Counted from the stretch's first letter, positions 52,150 to 61,477 are shown. The stretch is DNA of 64,000 nt from Phycisphaerales bacterium (GCA_029260575.1 JAJDDB010000004.1:124001-188000), one strand, 5' to 3'. Program-made: numbers and translations. Notes: generated by a model from the sequence alone, not told the origin.

Positions 52150-52707
52150 ATGCTGCAGACCTGCCAACCGACCAGCCACCGACACAGTCACCCGGAACGA
52201 CTCAACCCCCTCACCGAACGCCGCATCCGATACCGAGCCGACCGACTCGCTCGCATCTTCCGCCTCTCTCTCGACGACCGGGACGACCTCCGCCAGGAGC
52301 TCTACCTGGTCGTTTGGGCGGCGCTGCCGAAGTACGTCCCCGACCGGGGCTCGCTCGACGCGTTCACCCGCGGCGTCATGGACAACTGGTATCGCCACAC
52401 GGCCCGCGAAGTCCGTCGCTCTCGGGAGCGCGATCCTGGCGTCGTCCCGCTCCCCGAACGCGACACCGAGGCGACCGCGTTCATCGACCCGGCCGCCCGC
52501 CACGTCGAGGCAACGGACATCCGGCTCGACCTGCTGCCGCGACTCGCTCGACTGCCACGCGAGCTTGCGGAGATCGCCCTTCAGCGTGGTGCCGGTCTGA
52601 GCGCGCGCGAGATCGCCGATGAACGCGGCGTTCATCGGGGCACCATCCACCGCGCCATTCAGGTCATCCGTGACGAACTCTCACACCTGAGTCCGATTGC
52701 CGCTTGA
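52150..52707 (+). CDS. Element-encoded sigma-70 family (ECF-like) factor
   Basis: The 185-aa protein has region 2 (RLARIFRLSLDDRDDLRQELYLVVWAALPKYVPDRGSLDAFTRGVMDNW, the DLxQE...W pattern) and region 4 (LARLPRELAEIALQRGAGLSAREIADERGVHRGTIHRAIQVIRDEL) as a typical sigma HTH. No anti-sigma factor is visible next to it. It sits between the unknown two-gene module and the recombination genes, so it may drive element operons. The ATG at 52150 gives standard length; longer frames add no conserved residues. Confidence 0.8.
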   Translation: MLQTCQPTSHRHSHPERLNPLTERRIRYRADRLARIFRLSLDDRDDLRQELYLVVWAALPKYVPDRGSLDAFTRGVMDNWYRHTAREVRRSRERDPGVVPLPERDTEATAFIDPAARHVEATDIRLDLLPRLARLPRELAEIALQRGAGLSAREIADERGVHRGTIHRAIQVIRDELSHLSPIAA

Positions 52708-52861
52708 TCGCGCGACAGATTCGCGGGCGGGGCAGAGGGGTACTGGTGTGCCCCCTGTCCCGAACCCCGCGACCGACACGCCGCTCGTCCGCACCGGACA
52801 GGGCGATTTCGTCCGCGACATCCATCCCGGCGACCTGATCCGACGCCCACGGAAACGCCGC

Positions 52862-53680
52862 ATGACTTCGACTGCGCATCTTGATCTCGGCTTCCTGATT
52901 CGCGAGCCGTCCGCGGTCTACCACGCGAAGGCGAGTGAGCACCTCTCGTCTCATGCCCTCGCCGAGTTCCGGAAGTGCCCACTCCTGTTCCGGCGGAAAG
53001 AACTCGGCCTTGTGCCGCGGTACGACTCCCGGGCATTCAGCGTCGGTCGCGCCGCGCACTCGCTGATCCTCGAGGGTCGCGACCGCTTCGACGCGGAGTT
53101 CGTGGTTGGCGGTCCGGTCAACCCGAAGACCGGCCAACCCTTCGGTCCCACTACGAAGGCGTTCGCGGAGTGGGCCGAGCGAACCGGCAAGGAAGCGATC
53201 AGCGACGCCGACGCCGCCGTCGTCGAGCAGATGGCTGCGAGCGTTGGGGACCACCTCTTCGCACGTGAGTTGCTCAGCGACGGTGTCGCCGAGGGCGTCG
53301 TACGAGCGGAGCACCGTGGCCATCGATGCCAGTCTCGGATCGACTGGATCAACCCCTGCCCGGACCGAGGCATCGTTGATCTGAAGACCTGCGATCGGCT
53401 CGACTCGTTCGAGTACGACGTGAGCGCCTTCGGCTACCTCTACCAGCTCGCTTTCTACCGCGCGGTCGTCGGCGTGACCTGCGGCATCGATCTGCCGGTC
53501 TACATCATCGCTGTCGAGAAGCGTGAGCCGTTCCGCTGCGGCGTATGGGTGATCACCGCGCGTGTGCTCGACGCGGCCCAGAAACAGAACGAGGACGCCA
53601 TGGACGACTTGGCGCAGTGCCGGGAGACCGGTGTGTGGCCCACCGGCTTCGAGTCGCTGCGCCAGATCGATCGACTGTGA
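52862..53680 (+). CDS. PD-(D/E)XK exonuclease, RecE/DUF3799-like
   Basis: Probably the double-strand 5'-3' exonuclease of the element's recombination system. The 272-aa protein has the RecB/RecE-like start LSSHALAEFRKCPLLFRRKELGL, a GRAAHSLILEGRDRFDAEFVV block, and the active site RIDWINPCPDRGIVDLKTCDRLDSFEYDV (D then D-x-K). The following QLAFYRAVV helix is typical. The ATG at 52862 is chosen. It precedes the Sak4-like ATPase by 28 bases, which supports a joint role. Confidence 0.82.
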   Translation: MTSTAHLDLGFLIREPSAVYHAKASEHLSSHALAEFRKCPLLFRRKELGLVPRYDSRAFSVGRAAHSLILEGRDRFDAEFVVGGPVNPKTGQPFGPTTKAFAEWAERTGKEAISDADAAVVEQMAASVGDHLFARELLSDGVAEGVVRAEHRGHRCQSRIDWINPCPDRGIVDLKTCDRLDSFEYDVSAFGYLYQLAFYRAVVGVTCGIDLPVYIIAVEKREPFRCGVWVITARVLDAAQKQNEDAMDDLAQCRETGVWPTGFESLRQIDRL

Positions 53681-53708
53681 ACCAACCAGCGAAGGAGACA
53701 ACGACCAG

Positions 53709-54503
53709 ATGGCCATGCTCGAACAGATCACGACTGGGCCCGTTCGCCGACCAAGGCGGACGCTCATCTACGGCGTGCAGGGCGTCGGCAAGAGCACCTT
53801 TGGTGCGATGGCAGAGAAGCCGGTCTTCATCCAGACCGAGGACGGCCTCAACGACATCGACTGTAGTCGGTTCCCGATCGCTACGACGTACGCCGACGTA
53901 CTCGCCGGCCTCGGCGCGCTGTACTCAGACAAGCACGAGTACGGGACGATCGTCGTTGACTCCCTCGACTGGCTCGAACGACTCATCTGGGCCGACGTGT
54001 GCGCGAAACGCGGCGTCGAATCGATCGAGGACATCGGCTACGCGAAGGGCTACATCTTCTCACTCGCGCAATGGCGCGACGTCCTGGCGGGCCTCGACGC
54101 GCTACGCAACGAGCGCGGCATGGCTGTCATCCTCATCGCGCACGCGATGATCGAGAAGTTCGCCAACCCGGAGACCGATAGCTACGACCGCTACGTGCCG
54201 CGTCTCAACAAGCACGCGTCGGCGCTCGTTGCCGAGTGGTGTGACGAGGTGCTGTTCGCGACGTACCAGATCCACACCAAGACGACCGACGAGGGCTTCA
54301 ATCGGAAGCGCACGCAGGGCGTCGGCACGGGCGCCCGCGTCCTTCGCACGGGCGAGCGCCCGGCGCACGCGGCGAAGAACCGTCTGAACCTCCCCGACGA
54401 GATGCCGCTCGATCACCGCTTGTACGCCGCCTACGCGCGGGGCGAGGACCCGTTCGCCGGCGCGGCGAGCACCACCGACGACCAAACCAACGAAGGAGCC
54501 TGA
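53709..54503 (+). CDS. Sak4-like RecA-fold ATPase
   Basis: Sak4 proteins are phage single-strand annealing/RecA-like recombinases. The 264-aa protein has Walker A YGVQGVGKST (near residue 23), Walker B TIVVDSLDWLERLIW (near 80) and the following AVILIAHAMIEKF sensor. A segment near the end (RTGERPAHAAKNRLNLPDEMPL) is shared by this group. It lies between the exonuclease and the DUF669 protein, the usual Sak4 partner. The ATG at 53709 is chosen over upstream frames. Confidence 0.85.
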   Translation: MAMLEQITTGPVRRPRRTLIYGVQGVGKSTFGAMAEKPVFIQTEDGLNDIDCSRFPIATTYADVLAGLGALYSDKHEYGTIVVDSLDWLERLIWADVCAKRGVESIEDIGYAKGYIFSLAQWRDVLAGLDALRNERGMAVILIAHAMIEKFANPETDSYDRYVPRLNKHASALVAEWCDEVLFATYQIHTKTTDEGFNRKRTQGVGTGARVLRTGERPAHAAKNRLNLPDEMPLDHRLYAAYARGEDPFAGAASTTDDQTNEGA

Positions 54504-54506
54504 TCC

Positions 54507-54956
54507 ATGGCACACCTGAACTTTGATGCGAACAACGTCGATCCCGCCGTCGGGTTCGACCCCGTGCCGGCGGGCAAGTACGTGGCCGTCATCACCGAGT
54601 CGGAGAAGAAGCCCACGAAGGCCGGGACGGGCCAGTACCTCCAGCTCACCTTCCAGATCATCGAGGGCGAGTTCAAGGGTCGGCTGCTCTGGGCCCGCCT
54701 CAACATGGAGAACCCCAGCGAGATGGCGGTGAAGATCGCTCGGGCCGAGCTGTCCGCGATCTGCCGCGCCGTGAACGTGATGGCGCCGAAGGACTCGATC
54801 GAGCTTCACAACCTGCCGCTCACGATCTCGGTCGGTTGCAAGAAGCGCGACGACACCGGCGACATCACCAACGAGATCAAAGCGTACGAGGGCAAGCAGC
54901 AACCAGCGTTGGCGACCGCTGCCGCGAACGGGGGCACGCCGCCGTGGAAGCGGTGA
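54507..54956 (+). CDS. DUF669 (SSB-like) protein
   Basis: DUF669 proteins occur next to Sak4 recombinases and may bind single-stranded DNA. The 149-aa protein has AGKYVAVITESEKKPTKAGTGQYLQLTFQIIEGEFKGRLLWARLN, the family core, and GCKKRDDTGDITNEIKAYEG. It starts three bases after the ATPase stop and overlaps the next gene (GTGA). Confidence 0.85.
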   Translation: MAHLNFDANNVDPAVGFDPVPAGKYVAVITESEKKPTKAGTGQYLQLTFQIIEGEFKGRLLWARLNMENPSEMAVKIARAELSAICRAVNVMAPKDSIELHNLPLTISVGCKKRDDTGDITNEIKAYEGKQQPALATAAANGGTPPWKR

Positions 54957-55324
54957 GGCTGAGCCTTCCCTGGCCGCCGAGCGTGAACCACTACTGGCGC
55001 TCGATCCTGGTCGGCCGGCGATGCCGCGTGGTCATCAGTCGAGATGGCCGCGCGTACCGCCGCGCGGTGTGCGCAGTCTTCGCCACCGCGCGTCCTGCCG
55101 GATGGACCGGCCCGTTGGAGGGCCGGCTTTACGCCAAGGTGATGCTGCATCCACCGACGCGTCGGTCCATCGACATCGACAACCGGATGAAGGCGCTGCT
55201 CGACGCGATGGAGCACGCGGGCGTCTACCGCGATGACAGCCAGATCGATCACCTCGAGGTCGTGCGTGCGGACGTCACCAAGACCGGAGCAGCGACCGTC
55301 GAGATCACGGAGGTGGCGGCGTGA
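54953..55324 (+). CDS. rusA: RusA-like Holliday junction endonuclease
   Basis: RusA resolves four-way junctions. The 123-aa protein starts VRLSLPWPPSVNHYWR, and its metal-binding acidic residues are in PTRRSIDIDNRMKALLDAM and DDSQIDHLEVVR. The GTG at 54953 overlaps the DUF669 stop by four bases and gives the usual RusA length. The next gene overlaps again by four bases. Confidence 0.92.
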   Translation: MRLSLPWPPSVNHYWRSILVGRRCRVVISRDGRAYRRAVCAVFATARPAGWTGPLEGRLYAKVMLHPPTRRSIDIDNRMKALLDAMEHAGVYRDDSQIDHLEVVRADVTKTGAATVEITEVAA

Positions 55325-57021
55325 AGCTGAGGCCGTACCAGCGCGAGGCCGTCGAGGCGGTGTGGGAGTTTCTCCGCCGATCGGATCAGAACCCGGCCGT
55401 CGTTCTCCCAACCGGCAGCGGCAAGACGCACGTCATCGCCGAGCTGTGCCGCGAGGCGGTGCAGACGTGGCATGGTCGCGTGCTCGTGCTGGCGCACGTG
55501 CGAGAGCTGCTCGAGCAGGCCGCTGACAAGCTGCTGGCGATCGCCCCCGATCTGCCGGTCGGCGTCTTCTCCGCAGGGCTCGGGCGGCGCGATCTAGGGT
55601 ACGCGGTCACGATCGCCGGCATCCAGTCGGTGTATCAGCGGGCTTCGGAGCTCGGTCCGATCGATCTCGTGATCGTCGATGAAGCGCACCTCATCCCGCC
55701 CGACGGCGAGGGGATGTACCGGCGCCTCCTCACCGACGTGGCTCAGTTCTCCCCGGAGCGCCGCGTGATCGGGCTGACAGCCACGCCGTACCGGATGAAG
55801 ACGGGCATGATCTGCGACCCGGAGAACGTGCTCCACGAGGTCTGCTTCGAAGCAGGCGTACGCGAACTCGTCGTCCAAGGCTACCTGTCCCCGCTGAAGA
55901 GCCGCGCCGGCAAGGCCGTCGCCGACACCAGCAACCTGCACGTGCGAGGCGGCGAGTTTGTCGCCGGCGAGGTCGAGGACCTGATGGATGACGAGGCGCT
56001 GGTCCGGGCCGCGTGCGCCGAGATCATCGCCGCCGCTGCCGAGCGCCAGTCCGTTCTCGTGTTCTGCTCCGGCGTCCGGCACGGCGAACACGTCGCCTCC
56101 ACGATCCTCAGGCTTGCGGGTGAAGAGTGCGGCTTCGTCTGTGGCGACACGCCCACGAAGGAGCGCGACCAGCTCACCGGGCGGTTCAAGCGGGGCGAGC
56201 TGAAGTACCTCGCCAACGTGAACGTCTTCACGACGGGCTTCGACGCACCAAACGTCGATTGCGTGGCCATGCTTCGGCCGACACTCTCGCCCGGGCTGTA
56301 TTACCAGATGGTCGGGCGCGGCTTCCGCCTGCATCCCGGCAAGGACGACTGCCTCGTCCTCGACTATGGCGGCAACGTGCTCCGTCACGGTCCGATCGAT
56401 GCGATTCGACTCGCCGATCCGAACAGCGTGCCAGGCGAGGCGCCGGCGAAGCAGTGCCCCGAGTGCGATGCGCTGATTCACGCCGCCTACGCGGTCTGTC
56501 CCGAGTGCGGTCACGTGTTCCCGCCTCGCCAGCAGGTGAAGCACGCCGCGATCGCCTCGGACGAAGACGTGATGTCCGGTACCGAAGGAAGTCACCGGCA
56601 GGATCTGACGGTGTCCGATGTCTCGTACCACGTGCACTTCAAGCGCGGCGATCCGCTCGCGCTTCCGACCATGCGCGTGGAGTACCAGTGCGGGTTTGCC
56701 AAGTGGGTCCGTGAGTGGGTCTGCTTCGATCATCCGTCCGGTGGCTATGCGCGGCGGAAGGCCGAGCAGTGGTGGCGAGCGCGATCGAACGACGCAGTGC
56801 CGGATTCCGTCGAAGAGGCCGTGGACCTGGCGGACGCCGGCGCTGTTGCGGAACCGACTCGCATCACCGTCGAGAAGAAGCCCGGTGACCAGTGGGAACG
56901 GATCGTTTCGAATCACCTCGGGCCGAAGCCGCCGCGCCTCGAGTCGAGTGACGACCTGCCGGAGATCCACGAGGCGGTCGGCGCGACGTACGGCATCCCT
57001 GACGAGGAACTGCCGTTCTGA
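55321..57021 (+). CDS. SF2 DEAD/DEAH helicase with C-terminal zinc ribbon
   Basis: The 566-aa protein has a type III restriction/XPB-like start LRPYQREAVEAVWEFLRR, motif I VVLPTGSGKTHVIAELCR, DEAH in VIVDEAHLIPP, and FTTGFDAPNVDCVAMLRPTLSPGLYYQMVGRGFR for motifs V-VI. A four-cysteine ribbon follows (CPECDALIHAAYAVCPECG, near residue 380), and a C-terminal extension of about 170 residues. It should unwind DNA or remodel recombination intermediates during element replication. The GTG start overlaps RusA by four bases. Confidence 0.92.
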   Translation: MKLRPYQREAVEAVWEFLRRSDQNPAVVLPTGSGKTHVIAELCREAVQTWHGRVLVLAHVRELLEQAADKLLAIAPDLPVGVFSAGLGRRDLGYAVTIAGIQSVYQRASELGPIDLVIVDEAHLIPPDGEGMYRRLLTDVAQFSPERRVIGLTATPYRMKTGMICDPENVLHEVCFEAGVRELVVQGYLSPLKSRAGKAVADTSNLHVRGGEFVAGEVEDLMDDEALVRAACAEIIAAAAERQSVLVFCSGVRHGEHVASTILRLAGEECGFVCGDTPTKERDQLTGRFKRGELKYLANVNVFTTGFDAPNVDCVAMLRPTLSPGLYYQMVGRGFRLHPGKDDCLVLDYGGNVLRHGPIDAIRLADPNSVPGEAPAKQCPECDALIHAAYAVCPECGHVFPPRQQVKHAAIASDEDVMSGTEGSHRQDLTVSDVSYHVHFKRGDPLALPTMRVEYQCGFAKWVREWVCFDHPSGGYARRKAEQWWRARSNDAVPDSVEEAVDLADAGAVAEPTRITVEKKPGDQWERIVSNHLGPKPPRLESSDDLPEIHEAVGATYGIPDEELPF

Positions 57022-59183
57022 TGGCCGCAGACTCACTCGCCATCCAGAACGGCACCCTCAGCGGATGCGCATCCGCTTGCCTCGCGGTGGGCTTATGCAC
57101 GTTGCCGGCTATTCGTCGTGGCGACGAGAAGCGTGTCGCTCTCACCACGTGGAAGCCGTACCAATCGCGCCTGCCTACTGATGAAGAGATCGGTCAGTGG
57201 TTCGGCGACGGCGTGACGGCGATGTGTTTCGTGTGCGGCGCCGTGTCGGGCAACCTGGAGATGATCGATTTCGATCTCGGTGGCGAGGCGTTCGAACCGT
57301 GGCGTGAGGCCGTCGAGGCGCAGGCGCCGGGGCTGATCGAGCGGCTCGTCATGGAGTCGACCCCGTCGGGCGGTCGGCACATCGCGTACCGCTGCGCCGA
57401 ATCTGTCACCGGTAACCTGAAGCTCGCACAACGACGAATCGTCGCGGGTGTCGAAGACGAGATCGTCGTCGGCACGAAGACACACAAGCCGCGGCAGGGC
57501 CCGGGCGGCGAGTGGATCGTCGATGTCACGATGATCGAGACGCGCGGCCAGGGCGGCGTGTTCCTGTGCGCCCCGTCCGACGGCTACGAACTGATCAAGG
57601 GCGACTTCTGCGAATTGCCGGTGATCACGGCAGACGAGCGCGACACGCTGCTCGGGTGTGCCTGGGCGCTCGACGAGATCCCCAAGCCCATCGTGGACGG
57701 ACCTCTTCGGCAATCAACCGGAAGCCAAGAGGCAAATAGCCGGAACCTAAGTGCGGCGGGAGCGGCGATTCGGCCTGGCGACGACTTCAACGAGCGCGGC
57801 GACCCTCGGGACGTGCTTCGCGCCCACGGCTGGACACTGGTCCGTCCGGGTGAGAATGAATACTGGAGGCGCCCGGGAAAGCCCGCGGGCACCAGCGCGA
57901 CGCTCAAGGACCGCGTCTTCTACGTCTTCTCCACCAACGCGGCGCCGTTCGAGGCGCACAAGGGCTACTCGCCCTTCGCCGTGTACGCGCTGCTCGAGCA
58001 CGCCGGCGACTTCTCCGCTGCGGCATCAGCATTGGCATCCGATGGCTACGGCCAGCTCGACGATCCGACGCGTGGCGTTGACCTCTCTGGCTTCATGGTC
58101 ACGCCAGCGATCGAAGAGCCGAGCGACCTGCTCCCGGCGCCCGTGTGTGTCGAGGACCTCGTGGCGGCCCACCCTCGCCTGCGCCGGCCGGTCATCCACG
58201 GGCTGCTCCGTGAAGGCGAAACGATGAACATCATCGCCTCCCCGAAGACGGGCAAGAGCTGGCTCACGCTCGATTTGGCGATCGCCGTCGCAACCGGCAG
58301 GCCATGGCTCGGGTGCTACGCGACCGAACCCGGCGACATCCTGATCATGGACAACGAACTGCACCGGGAGACCAGCGCCCATCGCATCCCGAAGGTCGCC
58401 GGCGCCCGCCGCGTCGCGATGCGGGAGATCGGGCGCCGCATCCACATCGATAACCTGCGCGGGCGGCTCCGCGATATCAACAAGCTCGCGCCGTACTTCG
58501 AGGCACTCGAACCCGGCCGGTTCAAGATCATCGTGCTCGACGCGTTCTACCGTTTCATGCCCGAGGGCGGTGACGAGAACGACAACGGCGCGATGGCGAA
58601 CATCTACAACCGCATCGACGGCTTCGCCAATGGGCTCGGCTGCTGCTTCGTGCTGATCCACCACTCGACCAAGGGCAGCCAGTCGAGCAAGTCCGTCACG
58701 GACGTCGGGGCTGGGGCAGGGGCCCAGAGCCGGGCGACCGACACCCACCTCGTCCTTCGGCCGCACGAGGAGAAGGGTGTCGTCGTTCTCGACGCGGCCG
58801 TCCGGTCGTGGCCGCCGATCGAGCCAACGTGCCTGCGGTGGTCGTTCCCGGTCTGGACCGTCGACGACGGGCTCGACCCGACCCAGCTCAAGAGTGATCG
58901 GCCCAAGCGGAAGGACCGCAAGGAGACCAAGGCGGAGCCGCCGAAGGATCCGCCGTGGACCGTCGAGCGGGCGGTCGAAGCGTTCATCTCGGACGAGCCC
59001 GTGACCCTCGCCGAACTCCGCGAGCGGGCATCGGCCGAGCCCGGTCTGTCCTGGCGGCGGGCGAACGACCTGATCGAGATCGCGGAGACGCGAGGCCTCA
59101 TCGAGCGGAAGCGGCTGCCGGGTCGAGGCGGGCCAATCGGCTTCGTCCGCCCCCAGCCTGACGAGTCGGGGGGTGGGTCATGA
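57021..59183 (+). CDS. Primase-polymerase/RepA-type helicase fusion
   Basis: The 720-aa protein joins two replication parts. The first 230 residues match the bifunctional primase/polymerase fold (MIDFDLGGEAFEPW acidic site; ESTPSGGRHIAYRC; VDVTMIETRGQGGVFLCAPSDGYELIKGDF). From about 390 a RecA-like helicase follows: NIIASPKTGKSWLTLDLAIA (Walker A), ILIMDNELHRETSAHR, FKIIVLDAFYRFMPEGGDENDNGAMANIY, and CFVLIHHSTKGSQSSKSVTDVGAGAGAQSRATDTHLVLR. The last 100 residues hold an HTH-like tail. It starts inside the helicase stop (TGATG). It is the likely initiator of element replication, with the palindrome cluster just after it. Confidence 0.9.
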   Translation: MAADSLAIQNGTLSGCASACLAVGLCTLPAIRRGDEKRVALTTWKPYQSRLPTDEEIGQWFGDGVTAMCFVCGAVSGNLEMIDFDLGGEAFEPWREAVEAQAPGLIERLVMESTPSGGRHIAYRCAESVTGNLKLAQRRIVAGVEDEIVVGTKTHKPRQGPGGEWIVDVTMIETRGQGGVFLCAPSDGYELIKGDFCELPVITADERDTLLGCAWALDEIPKPIVDGPLRQSTGSQEANSRNLSAAGAAIRPGDDFNERGDPRDVLRAHGWTLVRPGENEYWRRPGKPAGTSATLKDRVFYVFSTNAAPFEAHKGYSPFAVYALLEHAGDFSAAASALASDGYGQLDDPTRGVDLSGFMVTPAIEEPSDLLPAPVCVEDLVAAHPRLRRPVIHGLLREGETMNIIASPKTGKSWLTLDLAIAVATGRPWLGCYATEPGDILIMDNELHRETSAHRIPKVAGARRVAMREIGRRIHIDNLRGRLRDINKLAPYFEALEPGRFKIIVLDAFYRFMPEGGDENDNGAMANIYNRIDGFANGLGCCFVLIHHSTKGSQSSKSVTDVGAGAGAQSRATDTHLVLRPHEEKGVVVLDAAVRSWPPIEPTCLRWSFPVWTVDDGLDPTQLKSDRPKRKDRKETKAEPPKDPPWTVERAVEAFISDEPVTLAELRERASAEPGLSWRRANDLIEIAETRGLIERKRLPGRGGPIGFVRPQPDESGGGS

Positions 59184-59744
59184 GCCCGATCCGCCCGGCC
59201 CCCCCAACTAACTGCGCGCACGCCAAACAGGTGTTTCCGTGCGCGCAGTTAGTTCAGATCCCAGCCCTGAACCGCGCGCACCCTATCCACTGGGTGCGCG
59301 CAGTTCGGACCCCTCAGGGGGCCAAATCGGTCGAACTAACTAACCGCGCGCACCCCCCCGTACCCCCCCGGGGTGTGTGCGGCCAGTTGGCCGGCACACC
59401 CGAACCAACTGCGCGCACGGTTGCAGTTCGAGTTCAGTGCGCGAGGTTCGAGGAGGTCGGCTCGGAGGCGATTAGGTACTCCCGGGCGGGTGTGCGCAGG
59501 AGACGCCCGCGGGAACAGCCGCCAATCCAATCAGACTTTCTTTGCTTGTCCGGTCCGCTCGGGCCGAGGCCCCGGGCCACGACGTTGGGCCGTGTCGCGG
59601 CCGGCGCCGAATCGCCCCTACCTACCACCGCTCGGCCCTCCCGCCACCCGGGCGAACGTCGCCCGACGCGGGCGAACCCGTCACCGAATCACCACGCCGG
59701 GGCAATGATCGGCCCCGAATCCCGCCCGCAAGGAGGCACTCGCC
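59184..59744. other. Non-coding region, possible origin
   Basis: About 560 bases between the primase gene and the ParB-methyltransferase gene with no supported gene. It contains the palindrome cluster described separately, then runs of C and G/C-rich direct repeats (cgggcgaacgtcgcccgacgcgggcgaa) before the next start. Confidence 0.55.
59206..59420. repeat. GCGCGCAC palindrome cluster, candidate origin
   Basis: Six copies of GCGCGCAC in 205 bases: forward at 59214, 59274, 59346 and 59411, reversed at 59239 and 59294. The first two form 17-base perfect inverted arms (59206-59222 and 59238-59254), and their spacer is itself palindromic (AAACAGGTGTTT). The next two form 15-base arms with one mismatch (59269-59283 and 59292-59306). 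Most copies carry AACT or AACTAACT in front. This arrangement just after the primase-helicase gene suits binding sites of a replication protein. A plus-strand reading frame crosses it but gives Pro/Arg-rich sequence without a family signature. Confidence 0.65.
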
Positions 59745-61112
59745 ATGAAGGTCGTCCAACGCCCGATCGATGACATCGAGCCCTACGAGAAGAACCCGCG
59801 CCTGAACGATGCTGCCGTCGACGCCGTCGCGGCGTCGATCCGTGAGTTCGGTTTCCGCCAGCCCATCGTGGTCGATGACGAGGGCGTCATCATCTGCGGG
59901 CACACCCGGTTCAAGGCGGCGCAGAAGCTCGAACTCGCCAAGGTGCCCGTTCATGTCGCCACCGACCTCACGCCGGACCAGATCCGGGCGTACCGCATCG
60001 CCGACAACAAGACCGGCGAGCTGGCGACGTGGGACATGGAGCTGCTGCCAATCGAGATCGCCGAGCTCCAGGGCGCCGGCATCGACTGGTCGCTGCTCGG
60101 CTTCGACGCCGACGAGCTCGCGAAGCTGCTCGCCGGCGATGCGGGTTTGTCGCAAGGACTCACGGATCCCGACTCGGTACCGGAGCCGCCCGATGATCCG
60201 GTCACACAGCCCGGCGATCTCTGGATCCTCGGCAATCATCGCCTGCTTTGCGGCGACAGCGCGCTGCCGGAGGATCTCGACCGGCTTCTCGACGGTGCAT
60301 CGATCGATCTCGTCAACACCGACCCGCCGTACAACGTCAAGGTCGAGCCGCGATCGAATAACGCGATCGCCGCGGGCAACTCGTCATTCGCCGCGCCCGA
60401 AGGCAAGCACCACCAGAAGTTCGACCTCGCCCGTCATCCGGAGAAGGCAAAGGGGACGCACCGCAAGATGCGGGCCAAGGATCGTCCGCTCGAGAACGAC
60501 TTTGTCACCGACGCGGCGTTCGACGAGATGTTGCTGGCGTGGTTCGGCAACATCGCGCGCGTGCTCAAGCCAGGCGGGTCGTTCTTCATCTGGGGCGGGT
60601 ACGCGAACATCGGCAACTACCCGGCGCCGCTGGCGGCGAGCAAGCTGTACTTCAGCCAGGGCATCGTGTGGGACAAGCAGCACCCGGTCCTGACGCGCAA
60701 GGACTTCATGGGCGCGTTCGAGATCTGCTTCTACGGTTGGCGTGAGGGTGCTGGACACCACTACTTCGGCCCGACCAACGCTACGGATCTCTGGCACGTC
60801 AAGAAGGTCAACCCGCAGTCGATGGTGCATCTCACAGAGAAGCCCGTCGAGCTGGCAGTGCGCTCCATCCAGTTCTCATCGCGCCCGGGCGAGAACGTGC
60901 TTGATCTCTTCGGCGGCTCGGGCTCGACGCTCATCGGCTGCGAGCAGACGGATCGGCATGCGTTCCTGATGGAGATCGATCCGGCGTACTGCGATGTCAT
61001 CGTGCAACGCTGGGAGGAGTTCACGGGCGGGAAGGCGGAACGCATCGCATCGAACGCTGATGCCGAAGAGAAAGCCCCGACCGCAGTCGAGGCTGGGGAG
61101 GCGTCCGGATGA
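59745..61112 (+). CDS. ParB-domain DNA methyltransferase
   Basis: A two-part 455-aa protein. The ParB-like N-terminus (VVQRPIDDIEPYEKNPRLNDAAV, then VDDEGVIICGHTRFKAAQKL) covers residues 1-115. The C-terminal part is a DNA methyltransferase with NTDPPYNV as catalytic motif (near residue 190) and LFGGSGSTLIGCEQTDRHAF as the SAM-binding FxGxG, the beta-class order for N4-cytosine or N6-adenine. Such fusions are common in phages and may protect element DNA from host restriction, here relevant because a type I system sits 13 kb away. The ATG at 59745 has aaggaggc upstream. Confidence 0.9.
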   Translation: MKVVQRPIDDIEPYEKNPRLNDAAVDAVAASIREFGFRQPIVVDDEGVIICGHTRFKAAQKLELAKVPVHVATDLTPDQIRAYRIADNKTGELATWDMELLPIEIAELQGAGIDWSLLGFDADELAKLLAGDAGLSQGLTDPDSVPEPPDDPVTQPGDLWILGNHRLLCGDSALPEDLDRLLDGASIDLVNTDPPYNVKVEPRSNNAIAAGNSSFAAPEGKHHQKFDLARHPEKAKGTHRKMRAKDRPLENDFVTDAAFDEMLLAWFGNIARVLKPGGSFFIWGGYANIGNYPAPLAASKLYFSQGIVWDKQHPVLTRKDFMGAFEICFYGWREGAGHHYFGPTNATDLWHVKKVNPQSMVHLTEKPVELAVRSIQFSSRPGENVLDLFGGSGSTLIGCEQTDRHAFLMEIDPAYCDVIVQRWEEFTGGKAERIASNADAEEKAPTAVEAGEASG

Positions 61113-61117
61113 TCCGC

Positions 61118-61474
61118 CTACTCGGGGCCCTTCTCGCGGAGGGCGTGGAACTCGATCATTGCGTCTTCGAACGCGCAGCGGCCAGCCGCGTAATTGCGCC
61201 GGTAGCGCGTGACCACGCACCCGCGCTCCTTCATGAAAGCGAGGGCGACCGCGGTCTGCGTGCTGGGCGTACCGGCGGCAGTGGCGAGTTCCTCAAGCGT
61301 GAACCCCGGGTCGCCGGTCTCCGCGCTGAAGAGTTCGATCGCGTGCGCGATGTCCTCGTAGGACGTCCGTGGACATCGGTGCTCGTACGAGTCGCCGCGA
61401 TGCGGCACCACCGAGCGAACGAGATGATCATCGGCGACCGTGAAGTGCTCGATGCGTTCGGGTGCGCTGGTCAT
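61118..61474 (-). CDS. Small winged-helix-like protein
   Basis: The 118-aa protein has one likely winged helix-turn-helix: DPGFTLEELATAAGTPSTQTAVALAFMKERGCVVTRYRRNY (residues about 54-95). The end is helical. I do not know a named family. It follows the HARE-HTH gene by three bases on the same strand and converges on the ParB-methyltransferase gene. It could regulate the element or sense methylation. Confidence 0.6.
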   Translation of the reverse strand: MTSAPERIEHFTVADDHLVRSVVPHRGDSYEHRCPRTSYEDIAHAIELFSAETGDPGFTLEELATAAGTPSTQTAVALAFMKERGCVVTRYRRNYAAGRCAFEDAMIEFHALREKGPE

Positions 61475-61477
61475 CGA

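Noticed and set aside
55594-57036. Minus-strand open frame of 480 codons
   Set aside because: Antisense to the SF2 helicase, whose motifs are complete on the plus strand. The minus product has low-complexity composition.
59206-59420. Possible CRISPR array
   Set aside because: Repeats are short, palindromic and unevenly spaced, in both orientations, with no spacer units and no cas genes nearby.
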